NCBI GenBank assembly: GCA_945957305.1
Contig: CAMFLN010000249.1
Span: 1 to 5,861, forward strand
Direction of reading: 5' to 3'
DNA from: an uncultured Planctomycetaceae bacterium
Lineage (GTDB): Bacteria; Planctomycetota; Planctomycetia; Pirellulales; JACPPG01
Length of the DNA: 5,861 nucleotides
A model generated the notes under the pieces. That model did no database searches. It had not been told where the DNA came from and saw nothing but the letters and a program-made list of their open reading frames with translations. Position numbers and translations under genes: made by a program. Shown here in pieces: positions 1-5,683 of the stretch (position 1 is its first letter; the number at the start of each line of letters is the position of its first letter).

Positions 1-1
1 C

Positions 2-1018
2 TGGCGTGGAACACTCTTGCCGAAGACCGACGCCGACACCTGGTTGGCGGTGGGGCACATGGGGCTCGAACGGATCGTGGCCTTGGAGCGCGCGCTCGGG
101 GCCGCGGCAAAGGGAGAACCGCTCGATCGCAAGGCCCGCGATCATCTGGACGTCGCGTTGTTTGCCCGCCGCTCGCAGTGGCAGACGGCTGTCGCGCGCC
201 TGGGGCACGACGTGCCGCTGGCCGACACGCGCTTCGATTGGAATTCGGACCACTGGTATCACATCGCCGCTGGCAAAGGGGTGATGCTGCTCGCGGCTTT
301 GCGACACAACTTGGGGGCCGATGTCTTTGACAAGCTGATGGACGAGTTTGGCCAGGCCCATGCCGGCCAGGAAGTGACCACGGCCGAATTCCGCGCCGCG
401 GCCGAAAAAGCTGCCGATCGTTCACTCGCCACGTTCTTCAATCCCTGGCTCTCCGCGCCTGCAGCCAAGTCGCCCAACGCCGATGGCGCGTGGTCGATCG
501 ACTCCTATGAGGAGGAGCCCGAGCAAGCGCTGATCGTCTACGGCACTCAAGGAGATCGCGCGGCGCAGCGCGAAGCGGCCGAGCTATTGGCGCAAAAAGT
601 CGCGCGGCGCTGGAGCAACGTCTTGATTCCCACGAAGGCGGATCACGCGGTCACGGACGAGGACTTGAAGAACCACCATATTCTGTTGATTGGCCGGCCG
701 GCGACAAATTCAGTAACGGCCAAATGGGCCAAGGGCTTGCCCGCCACGTTCGGTGCAAATTCCTTTGTGGTGCGGGGCGAGACGTTCGCGCTGCCGCGCT
801 CGGCCTTGATCGCGGCGGGCGCGAATCCAGGCAACCCGCGATATTCCGTCGTGGTGTACGCGGGTCTCAGCGGCGAGGCCACGGGGCGGGCGATTCGCGG
901 CATTCCCGACGAAGATCCCTACCCAGCGCAAGTCATGCTCTTTCCCGCTCACGGCCACCCGCACCGATTCTGTATCAGCGAACCCGAGCCTGCCGGTGCA
1001 CAGCAAAGCCAGCGCTGA
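2..1018 (+). CDS. C-terminal part of a probable M1-type metallopeptidase-like protein (5' end outside window)
   Basis: The reading frame is open from base 2, with no stop before the first base, and ends at TGA 1016-1018, so about 338 C-terminal residues are visible. A TTG at 17 could be read as a start, but coding continues upstream of it and the protein is better treated as truncated by the window edge. Around bases 230-450 the translation has the layout of the C-terminal helical region of M1/gluzincin peptidases: a YHIAAGKGVML segment, then a leucine-rich helix, 'VFDKLMDEFGQAH', 'VTTAEFRAAAEKAADRSLATFFNPWL'. The HExxH zinc site of that family would lie upstream and cannot be checked. After the WL motif an additional alpha/beta-looking stretch of about 170 residues follows (LIVYGTQGD, HHILLIGRPATN, YSVVVYAG), which I do not recognise as part of standard M1 enzymes. 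The product is probably exported, as many planctomycete homologues are, but the signal region is not in view. Peptidase activity is inference. Confidence 0.65.
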   Translation, partial: WRGTLLPKTDADTWLAVGHMGLERIVALERALGAAAKGEPLDRKARDHLDVALFARRSQWQTAVARLGHDVPLADTRFDWNSDHWYHIAAGKGVMLLAALRHNLGADVFDKLMDEFGQAHAGQEVTTAEFRAAAEKAADRSLATFFNPWLSAPAAKSPNADGAWSIDSYEEEPEQALIVYGTQGDRAAQREAAELLAQKVARRWSNVLIPTKADHAVTDEDLKNHHILLIGRPATNSVTAKWAKGLPATFGANSFVVRGETFALPRSALIAAGANPGNPRYSVVVYAGLSGEATGRAIRGIPDEDPYPAQVMLFPAHGHPHRFCISEPEPAGAQQSQR

Positions 1019-1030
1019 GGCGCAGCGCTG
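1010..1030 (+). terminator. GC-rich hairpin over the stop codon, possible transcription end
   Basis: The self-complementary octamer CAGCGCTG occurs at 1010-1017 and again at 1023-1030, separated by AGGCG. The two copies can pair as an 8-bp stem with a 5-base loop that includes the TGA stop of the peptidase-like gene. No T-run follows, so this is not a canonical intrinsic terminator. It could slow polymerase, stabilise the mRNA 3' end or be incidental in GC-rich DNA. Confidence 0.3.
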
Positions 1031-1066
1031 TCCTCGAAGTGGTTTAATGATTTCAAAACTGATTTT

Positions 1067-1139
1067 GGGTGCCACGGCTGCCTGGTCCAGCCGTGCGTGA
1101 GTCGGCAAAACACTGCTAGGCAAGCTAGCAGTGGCACCC
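1067..1139. repeat. Paired-palindrome intergenic element bracketed by a 9-bp terminal inverted repeat
   Basis: GGGTGCCAC at 1067-1075 is the exact reverse complement of GTGGCACCC at 1131-1139. Inside lie two further perfect hairpins. The left one is CACGGCTG (1073-1080) with CAGCCGTG (1088-1095), an 8-bp stem with a 7-base loop. The right one is CACTGCTAG (1111-1119) with CTAGCAGTG (1125-1133), a 9-bp stem with a 5-base loop. The outer arm shares its inner CAC/GTG bases with the two hairpins, so the strand can fold either as two separate hairpins or as a closed three-way structure. No open reading frame of note occupies the element, and it lies between two same-strand genes. This architecture resembles REP/BIME-type or MITE-like dispersed elements. 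I recall similar TGCCAC...GTGGCA units in Pirellulales genomes, but copy number cannot be tested from one window. Confidence 0.7.
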
Positions 1140-1231
1140 CGTCCGTACCGACGAGGGGGCTTTGAAATCGGCTCTAGAGTTACTGTGCGTCTGCAAATAC
1201 AAGCCATGTCCCCCTGCGACGAAATCCTGTC

Positions 1232-2854
1232 ATGAATCGTTCGACGCTCGTCTGTTTCTCCGCGCTCGCCTGGGTCACTTTGGTGGTCGCAGCGACGGCC
1301 GTCGACAGCGACGAGAAGTATCCGCTGGGCGATCAACTGCGGGTGCTGGCCGAAGATGCCGAAAGTCCCGCTTACCGCCAATTGGTGATGGAAATGCTCA
1401 TCACCGATCTGGGGGCCGAATGGCAGCGCGTCGAAACACTCGACAATGCCGAGAGTTTTGCTGACAAACACGGTGGCGTGGAAAAGGTGCTCGCCGATGC
1501 GGAACTCAAAGCCGCCTACGAGCGGCGTGTCGCGATTCGCGAAAAGTTTCTCGACGTGATGCGTGCCGGCTACCAGCGCTACAAGATGCAGGCTCCCTTC
1601 GATCGGGGCGCAAAAAGCGAAAAGGCAGGCACTGTCAAACGGGGCGCAAGCGGAGCCGACGGCGATCTAACCATCGAACTTCCCGCCCCCGGCAGCGAAC
1701 GACAATGGCCCCGCTTTCGCGGACCCGATGGACAAGGGCACAGCTCGGCTCGCGACTTACCGCTGACCTGGTCGGCCGAAGAGAACGTTGTCTGGCAGAC
1801 GCCGCTGCCGGGCGCGGGCAACTCGTCGCCGGTCATTTGGGACGACCGCATTTTCGTTACCAGTGCCGGCGACGAAGGGAAGGATCGCACGCTGCATTGC
1901 CTGTCGCGCACGACGGGACAAATTCTCTGGAGCCGCACGATTGCCGCGCACACGCCCGAGCCGAACGTGCGCGACAAGAACGGATATGCGTCCGCTACAC
2001 CGGTGACTGATGGGGAGCGTGTGATTGCGTTCTTCGGCGCCGGGGGGCTGGTCTGTTACGACTTCGACGGGGCCGAGCAATGGAACTACCCGTTGCCTGA
2101 CGTCTTCGACACGACGTGGGGGACGGGAGCCAGTCCGTTGTTGTTCGAGAACTCGGTGATTCTAGTGCATGACCAGAACAAAGCCGACTCGGTCTTCCTG
2201 GCGCTCGACAAGCGGACGGGAAAATTGCTCTGGAAGAAGACGCGCGGCAAAGCGATGGGCTGGTCGACGCCGCTGGTCGTGCGCGTCGGAGATCGCGACG
2301 AATTGATTTACGCTGGCGGCGAAACCGTGAAAGGGTATGACCCGCGGAGCGGCGAAGAGATATGGTCCGTCAAAGGTCCTACCGTCGAGGTGATCCCCAC
2401 GGTGATTGTCGGCTCGCATTTGATCTATTCGGCGTCTGGGCGGCAGGGGCCCACACTGGGATTGCGCGCCGGCGGAAAAGGCGACGTGACCGATACACAC
2501 CTGGTGTGGCGAACGGTGCGCGGCGGACCGCATGTCCCTTCGCCGATCTATTTCCAGGGACGCATCTATACCGTGAACGATACCGGCATTGCCACGTGTC
2601 TCGATGGCGACACGGGCGAGATGCTCTGGCAAAATCGCCTGCGCGACAAGTTCTCGGCCTCACCGATCGAGGCCGAGGGCTTGCTGTACTTTCCCAGCGA
2701 GACGGGCGTGACTTACGTGATCAAGCCCGGCGAGAAGTTCGAAGTACTGGCCGAAAACGACCTGAGTTCGCCCATTCTCGCTTCGCCCGCCGCGCTCGAA
2801 AACCGCCTCTATCTGCGCACCGCCGCGGGGCTGTACGCAATCGGCAAAAAATGA
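1232..2854 (+). CDS. Secreted PQQ-binding-like beta-propeller repeat protein
   Basis: The 540-residue product starts with a signal peptide: a short basic start (MNR), a hydrophobic core at about residues 5-22, and a likely cleavage near ATA-VDS at 21-24. Residues 28-125 are rich in charged helical sequence and are followed by a low-complexity linker (about 126-155). The motif WPRFRGP at 159-165 opens the propeller, as in many planctomycete PQQ-like proteins. Blades are marked by the recurring [D/T/R]xxG-x-[IL]LW signature: TTGQILW 227-233, RTGKLLW 328-334, RSGEEIW 372-378 and DTGEMLW 460-466. The C-terminus ends at the last propeller strand (GLYAIGKK). Such propellers serve as PQQ dehydrogenase cores or, more often, as binding scaffolds like BamB; I see no basis for claiming PQQ binding or dehydrogenase activity. 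The ATG at 1232 is chosen because it gives a clean signal peptide; no Shine-Dalgarno sequence precedes it. Export and fold are well supported, the specific role is unknown. Confidence 0.88.
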   Translation: MNRSTLVCFSALAWVTLVVAATAVDSDEKYPLGDQLRVLAEDAESPAYRQLVMEMLITDLGAEWQRVETLDNAESFADKHGGVEKVLADAELKAAYERRVAIREKFLDVMRAGYQRYKMQAPFDRGAKSEKAGTVKRGASGADGDLTIELPAPGSERQWPRFRGPDGQGHSSARDLPLTWSAEENVVWQTPLPGAGNSSPVIWDDRIFVTSAGDEGKDRTLHCLSRTTGQILWSRTIAAHTPEPNVRDKNGYASATPVTDGERVIAFFGAGGLVCYDFDGAEQWNYPLPDVFDTTWGTGASPLLFENSVILVHDQNKADSVFLALDKRTGKLLWKKTRGKAMGWSTPLVVRVGDRDELIYAGGETVKGYDPRSGEEIWSVKGPTVEVIPTVIVGSHLIYSASGRQGPTLGLRAGGKGDVTDTHLVWRTVRGGPHVPSPIYFQGRIYTVNDTGIATCLDGDTGEMLWQNRLRDKFSASPIEAEGLLYFPSETGVTYVIKPGEKFEVLAENDLSSPILASPAALENRLYLRTAAGLYAIGKK

Positions 2855-2896
2855 TTGCCGCGACGTCGTTGCGCGGTGGGGCTTGCACCGTCGGGT

Positions 2897-3301
2897 CTAG
2901 GCCATTGTTCCCGCAGGGGCGTAACTCAGCACGTAGTCTTCGAAGCGAATCCATCGCTCGTCCTTGGGAACGGAAGAGAACACGGTATCGAGCAGCGTTT
3001 CGAACCGGTCGGGCAGCACGTGGTAGAAGTTGTGCTTTCCTTCGCGGCGCGACTCGATCAGGCCGGCCACCCGCAGCAGGGCCAGGTGATGGCTCACGGC
3101 CGGTTGGCTTTGGGCCAGCATGTCGCACAATGCTCGCACGTGCAGTTCGCGTTGTTGCACCAGGTACAGCAGCACCCGCAGGCGTGTTTCGTCCGACAGC
3201 AGCTTGAAGACTTTGACCAGGTCCTTGACGATCGTATCCGGCACGCGCGACAAAGGCGACCTCTCGTCAGCGGACGCTGCTTCGGCGAGTTTGCTGATCA
3301 T
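2897..3301 (-). CDS. ArsR-family winged-helix transcriptional regulator
   Basis: With the start at ATG 3301 the product is 134 residues. A short polar N-terminus leads into the dimer/HTH core 'DLVKVFKLLSDETRLRVLLYL' (27-47), which is the typical ArsR opening. The HTH follows at about 54-80, with recognition helix around SQPAVSHHLALLRVAG (65-80). The beta-wing is GLIESRREGKHNFYHVLP (80-97). The ArsR metal motif ELCVCDL is reduced here to RALCDML, with one cysteine (C59), so a classical arsenic or cadmium site of that type is not supported; another ligand or a redox or protein signal is possible. The start is uncertain: the frame stays open upstream with in-frame ATGs at 3331 and 3397 and a TTG at 3448, none with a good Shine-Dalgarno sequence. 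The upstream stretch is strongly basic and unlike the family, so I prefer 3301. The gene converges on the propeller gene with a 42-base gap. Its target is unknown; self-repression is common in the family. Confidence 0.88.
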   Translation of the reverse strand: MISKLAEAASADERSPLSRVPDTIVKDLVKVFKLLSDETRLRVLLYLVQQRELHVRALCDMLAQSQPAVSHHLALLRVAGLIESRREGKHNFYHVLPDRFETLLDTVFSSVPKDERWIRFEDYVLSYAPAGTMA

Positions 3302-3508
3302 GGGTTTCTTTCGGGTGTTTACGTTGCGCATGCGCTTGGTGAAACCGTTCACCGTCTGGCCTTTCCCTGTTTGCGGCACGCGGCGACGTGATGGCATTGT
3401 TGACGTGCGCTTGCGACGGACACGGGCAGCAATCCGCGCGAGGAACAAACCTCACAGCGGACGTTGTCCGCCGCGATCATGCGGCTGAACGTGCGCAAAG
3501 ACATAGCG

Positions 3509-3525
3509 ACAACTAAGTTTGTTGT
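3509..3525. promoter_or_regulatory. AT-rich 17-bp dyad upstream of the ArsR-type gene, candidate operator
   Basis: ACAAC (3509-3513) and GTTGT (3521-3525) are perfect inverted repeats separated by TAAGTTT, whose surroundings (AACTAAGTT) are themselves nearly palindromic. It is one of the few AT-rich patches in the region and lies upstream of all possible starts of the regulator gene, 61 bases before the TTG at 3448 and 208 before the preferred ATG at 3301. ArsR proteins bind AT-containing dyads at their own promoters, so this is a reasonable candidate. The distance to the preferred start is long, and the match could be chance. Confidence 0.2.
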
Positions 3526-3675
3526 TCGACGAAATCGAAAGAAGGGCTGGCCGTTCGCACAGTCCCCGGAGCGAACCGCAGAACGCGGTTTTGATCACTC
3601 CCGAAGCCCGGCGGCCGTCGAACGGCAGTGCTTGATTCTAATGATCAAGGGCGCGATCGAAAAGCATTTAGCGAT

Positions 3676-3705
3676 GGAATTCCCGCGAATTCCCGCCCTT
3701 TTTTT
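3676..3705 (+). terminator. Hairpin plus T7 run overlapping a tandem 10-mer, weak terminator candidate
   Basis: GGAATTC (3676-3682) pairs with GAATTCC (3687-3693) around a CCGC loop, and a run of seven T follows at 3699-3705 after five bases (CGCCC). Read on the plus strand this resembles an intrinsic terminator, though the stem is AT-rich in the middle and the gap to the T-run is long. No plus-strand gene ends here, so it could only limit antisense transcription. On the minus strand, where the operon actually runs, the T-run becomes an A-run before the hairpin, so it would not act as a normal terminator for the small membrane protein gene. Confidence 0.22.
3677..3696. repeat. Perfect tandem duplication of a 10-mer
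   Basis: GAATTCCCGC is present twice without a gap, at 3677-3686 and 3687-3696. Because each unit starts with the palindrome GAATTC the pair also forms the hairpin described at 3676-3693. It lies in non-coding DNA 375 bases upstream of the preferred ArsR-type start. It may be a simple slippage duplication or a pair of protein-binding half sites one helical turn apart. Confidence 0.5.
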
Positions 3706-3766
3706 CTGCGTTTTCGCTAGCAACTCACCGCGCAAAACTAACCGCCGACGAGTTGCCCCCTTGTTG

Positions 3767-4135
3767 TCAGCGATCATCACGCCGCAAGCCCGCCGGGTGG
3801 TCGCGCTGCTGCCAGATTCCATAGCCGAGAAAGCACAGGAAGCCAAACAGGAACGAGCCGATGGTTATCGTGACGCCCTGCACGGCGAGAAAATGATCCC
3901 GCATCAAAACCAGCGACGGCGGCTCGTCACTCTTCACCGGTCGGCGTGCGACGGGTTGGTCGCTCTGCGGGGGCTGCCGAGTTTCTTCGGCCCAGGCGCG
4001 CCAAGCGGCGATCTTCTCCGGATCGCTCATGCTGGCGATGACCCGGCGCTGCGCGACACGCAGGCCGAACAACAGCGCCACCATGGTCGCAACGTAGCCG
4101 AAGAGCCAAATAAACAAGGAGACGCGGCGGGGCAT
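3767..4135 (-). CDS. Small protein with two predicted membrane helices, unknown function
   Basis: The 122-residue product runs from ATG 4135 to TGA 3767. Two hydrophobic stretches are evident: residues about 5-26 (SLFIWLFGYVATMVALLFGL) and about 86-108 (TITIGSFLFGFLCFLGYGIW). They are joined by a polar linker of about 60 residues containing a helical, charged part (SDPEKIAAWRAWAEETRQ) and a proline-rich part (PPQSDQPVARRP). Basic residues follow both helices and also precede the first, so topology is ambiguous. The gene begins 22 bases after the stop of the amidohydrolase gene on the same strand and lacks a strong Shine-Dalgarno sequence, suggesting cotranscription and perhaps coupled translation. 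I do not recognise the family. The composition and layout suggest a genuine small inner-membrane protein rather than a shadow frame; a role linked to the amidohydrolase is only inferred from position. Confidence 0.7.
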   Translation of the reverse strand: MPRRVSLFIWLFGYVATMVALLFGLRVAQRRVIASMSDPEKIAAWRAWAEETRQPPQSDQPVARRPVKSDEPPSLVLMRDHFLAVQGVTITIGSFLFGFLCFLGYGIWQQRDHPAGLRRDDR

Positions 4136-4157
4136 TTTATGAGCGTGGTTTCGCGGT

Positions 4158-5462
4158 TTACTTCTTCGGTGTCAGCAGATCGATCGCCGCCATCGACATC
4201 GCCGTGATGCCAGTGACCAGCGTTTCTTCGGCGTCAGGGTAATACAAGGGCGAATGCAGCGAAGGTGGATTTTGCCCCACACGCTGCATCCCGGCCAGCC
4301 GCTTGGCGTCGACCGAACCCAACTGGAACATGAAGATCGGCACGCCCGCGCGGCCAAACTCGCTATAGTCCTCGCCCCCCATCGAGGCTTCGGAAGCGAC
4401 GACCTTTTCTTCGCCGAGCACTTTTTTCAGCACAGGCACCACGCGATCGACCAGTTTCGGTTCGTTGAACATCGCTGGTGTCCCTTCCGACACGGCGATG
4501 GTTGGCTCAGGAGCGTTGGCGCTGGCGGCCACGGCCAAGGCCTTGCGTTTGATCGCGCTCAATAAGTGCTCGCGGACGTCGTCCGAGAAGCTGCGGACCG
4601 TGATCTGCAAATGGCAGGAATCGCCGATCACGTTGTGCTTCGCCCCGCCGTGAATCGAGCCGACCGTAATCACGGCCGGTTCGGTCGGTTTGATCTCGCG
4701 GCTGACGATCGTTTGCAAATCGAGAATCAAATGCGCCGCTTGTACGATGGGATCGATCGTGGCATGCGGATAAGCTCCATGTCCCCCGCGGCCGCGCACC
4801 GTGATATCGACGCTGTCCACATTGGCCAAGGTGTAGCCAGAGTGGTAGCCCACGCTTCCCGCCGGCAAATTGGCGTCAACGTGCAGCGCCAGCGAATAGT
4901 CGGGCTTGAAAAAGCGTTCGAAGCAACCGTCTTTGATCATTCGCCCTGCGCCTGAGCCACGTTCCTCGGCCGGTTGGCAGAGGAACATGATGGTGCCGTT
5001 CCAACGGTCCTTGTTCGCGGCGAGGTAGCGGGCGACCCCCACGAGCGAAGTCATGTGAATGTCATGGCCGCAGGCATGCATCACGCCCACTTCGTTGCCT
5101 GCGTCATCCTTGATCTTCTTGGTCGAGGCGTAAACCAACTGCGTATTCTCCACGACCGGCAGCGCGTCCATGTCGGCACGAATCATGATTTTCGGGCCTG
5201 GTCCATTCTCCAGGATGGCCACGACTCCATGCCCCCCAATGCCCGTTGTCACTTTGGCGCCAAGATTGCGCAGCGCCGTAGCCAGCGTTTCGGCCGTTTG
5301 TTGTTCGTGGAACGACAATTCCGGGTTTTGATGCAAGGCGCGATAGAACTGCACGAGTTCGTCGAGGTGTTCGCGAGCCCACTCGCGCGGTTCGTCCCCG
5401 CGGACCACGAGGGGACAAAAGCAGATGACAAGCGCGGCAACAATCGTCCGACGAAGGGGCAT
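4158..5462 (-). CDS. Secreted M20D-type metallo-amidohydrolase (hippurate/IAA-amino-acid hydrolase-like)
   Basis: The 434-residue protein belongs to the M20D amidohydrolases, which use a metal pair to hydrolyse amide bonds of N-acyl amino acids or short peptide-like substrates. Conserved landmarks run in order: LHQNPELSFHE 43-53, IRADMDALPV 94-103, MHACGHD 128-134, QPAEE 163-167, LALH 191-194, GRGGHGAYPH 224-233, NVIGD 277-281, MGGEDYSEF 361-369 and SLHSP 401-405. By family homology the metal ligands are C131, H133, E167, H194 and H403, with E166 as general base and H228 in the lid domain (roughly 212-325). All are present, so the enzyme looks intact. Residues 1-22 form a signal peptide (MPLRR, hydrophobic core, VVRG-DEP), implying export to the periplasm. 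The ATG at 5462 is chosen over the longer open frame from 5606 because it gives this signal peptide and has a good Shine-Dalgarno sequence. It is the first gene of a likely two-gene unit. The substrate cannot be predicted. Confidence 0.93.
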   Translation of the reverse strand: MPLRRTIVAALVICFCPLVVRGDEPREWAREHLDELVQFYRALHQNPELSFHEQQTAETLATALRNLGAKVTTGIGGHGVVAILENGPGPKIMIRADMDALPVVENTQLVYASTKKIKDDAGNEVGVMHACGHDIHMTSLVGVARYLAANKDRWNGTIMFLCQPAEERGSGAGRMIKDGCFERFFKPDYSLALHVDANLPAGSVGYHSGYTLANVDSVDITVRGRGGHGAYPHATIDPIVQAAHLILDLQTIVSREIKPTEPAVITVGSIHGGAKHNVIGDSCHLQITVRSFSDDVREHLLSAIKRKALAVAASANAPEPTIAVSEGTPAMFNEPKLVDRVVPVLKKVLGEEKVVASEASMGGEDYSEFGRAGVPIFMFQLGSVDAKRLAGMQRVGQNPPSLHSPLYYPDAEETLVTGITAMSMAAIDLLTPKK

Positions 5463-5468
5463 GTTGGT

Positions 5469-5475
5469 CTCCTTT
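5469..5475 (-). promoter_or_regulatory. Ribosome binding site deciding the amidohydrolase start
   Basis: On the minus strand AAAGGAG ends 6 bases before ATG 5462. It is the clearest Shine-Dalgarno sequence in the window, and it argues against the upstream in-frame start at 5606, whose extra 48 residues (cysteine- and arginine-rich) do not resemble an M20 protein or a signal peptide. Confidence 0.8.
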
Positions 5476-5638
5476 GTGCGCACGCAACGCCTCACGGTCA
5501 GGATTACCGCGAGCAGCTCTTCGCGCGTGTCTGCGCATCGGCACGTAAGTATGTCTCGACCGCCGCGCCGGGCAAGGCAGCGAAAGCAGAACGCGCCGCC
5601 GTCCAACGATCGTGACGATCCGGAGCCGGCTAGAAATG

Positions 5639-5658
5639 ACAGCCGCCGTGCCGGCTGT
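5639..5658. other. 7-bp perfect hairpin with an alternative partner
   Basis: ACAGCCG (5639-5645) pairs with CGGCTGT (5652-5658) around a six-base loop. The 3' arm's CCGGCT (5651-5656) can instead pair with AGCCGG at 5624-5629, which overlaps the palindrome AGCCGGCT (5624-5631). The two folds exclude each other. It lies about 180 bases before the amidohydrolase start and could be part of its 5' leader if the promoter is further upstream. Confidence 0.3.
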
Positions 5659-5683
5659 GGACCGGGTCGAGGATAAATGGTTA

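Larger units (their letters stand above)
3302..3766. other. Non-coding stretch upstream of the ArsR-type gene, containing several short dyads
   Basis: This 465-base gap lies between the minus-strand small membrane protein gene and the minus-strand regulator, so it should hold the regulator's promoter and any terminator of the amidohydrolase operon. Frames open through it on either strand show no recognisable protein. Short perfect stems visible are GCGGAC/GTCCGC (3457-3462 with 3466-3471), ACAAC/GTTGT (3509-3513 with 3521-3525), AACCGC/GCGGTT (3574-3579 with 3585-3590), GCCGT/ACGGC (3614-3618 with 3622-3626) and CTTGAT/ATCAAG (3631-3636 with 3644-3649). The base composition is locally less GC-rich between about 3500 and 3540 and between 3650 and 3740 than in the genes around it. 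No clear -35/-10 pair could be assigned. Confidence 0.5.

Noticed and set aside
1162..1186. TTGAAA at 1162-1167 as a -35 box for the propeller gene
   Set aside because: No -10-like hexamer is found at 15-19 bases spacing; TACTGT at 1181 is only 13 bases away, and the TTGAAA is part of the flanking inverted repeat.
710..1471. 253-codon open frame on the minus strand spanning the peptidase 3' end, the repeat element and the propeller 5' end
   Set aside because: It runs antisense through two well-supported genes and a non-coding repeat, has no recognisable domain and is explained by GC-rich third-position bias.
2362..3207. 281-codon plus-strand open frame running from within the propeller gene into the regulator
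   Set aside because: It is out of frame with the propeller gene and antisense to the ArsR-type gene, and it is very arginine-rich, as expected for a shadow frame.
3464..4207. 247-codon plus-strand open frame across the non-coding gap, the small membrane gene and the amidohydrolase end
   Set aside because: Its sequence is arginine-rich and featureless, it is antisense to a protein with clear membrane helices and to the conserved M20 C-terminus, and it has no ribosome site.
5463..5606. 48-residue N-terminal extension of the amidohydrolase
   Set aside because: It would bury the signal peptide, and the good Shine-Dalgarno sequence at 5469-5475 points to ATG 5462.
4974..5615. 213-codon plus-strand open frame antisense to the amidohydrolase
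   Set aside because: It mirrors the conserved motifs of the M20 enzyme on the other strand, has histidine- and arginine-rich shadow composition and no domain.
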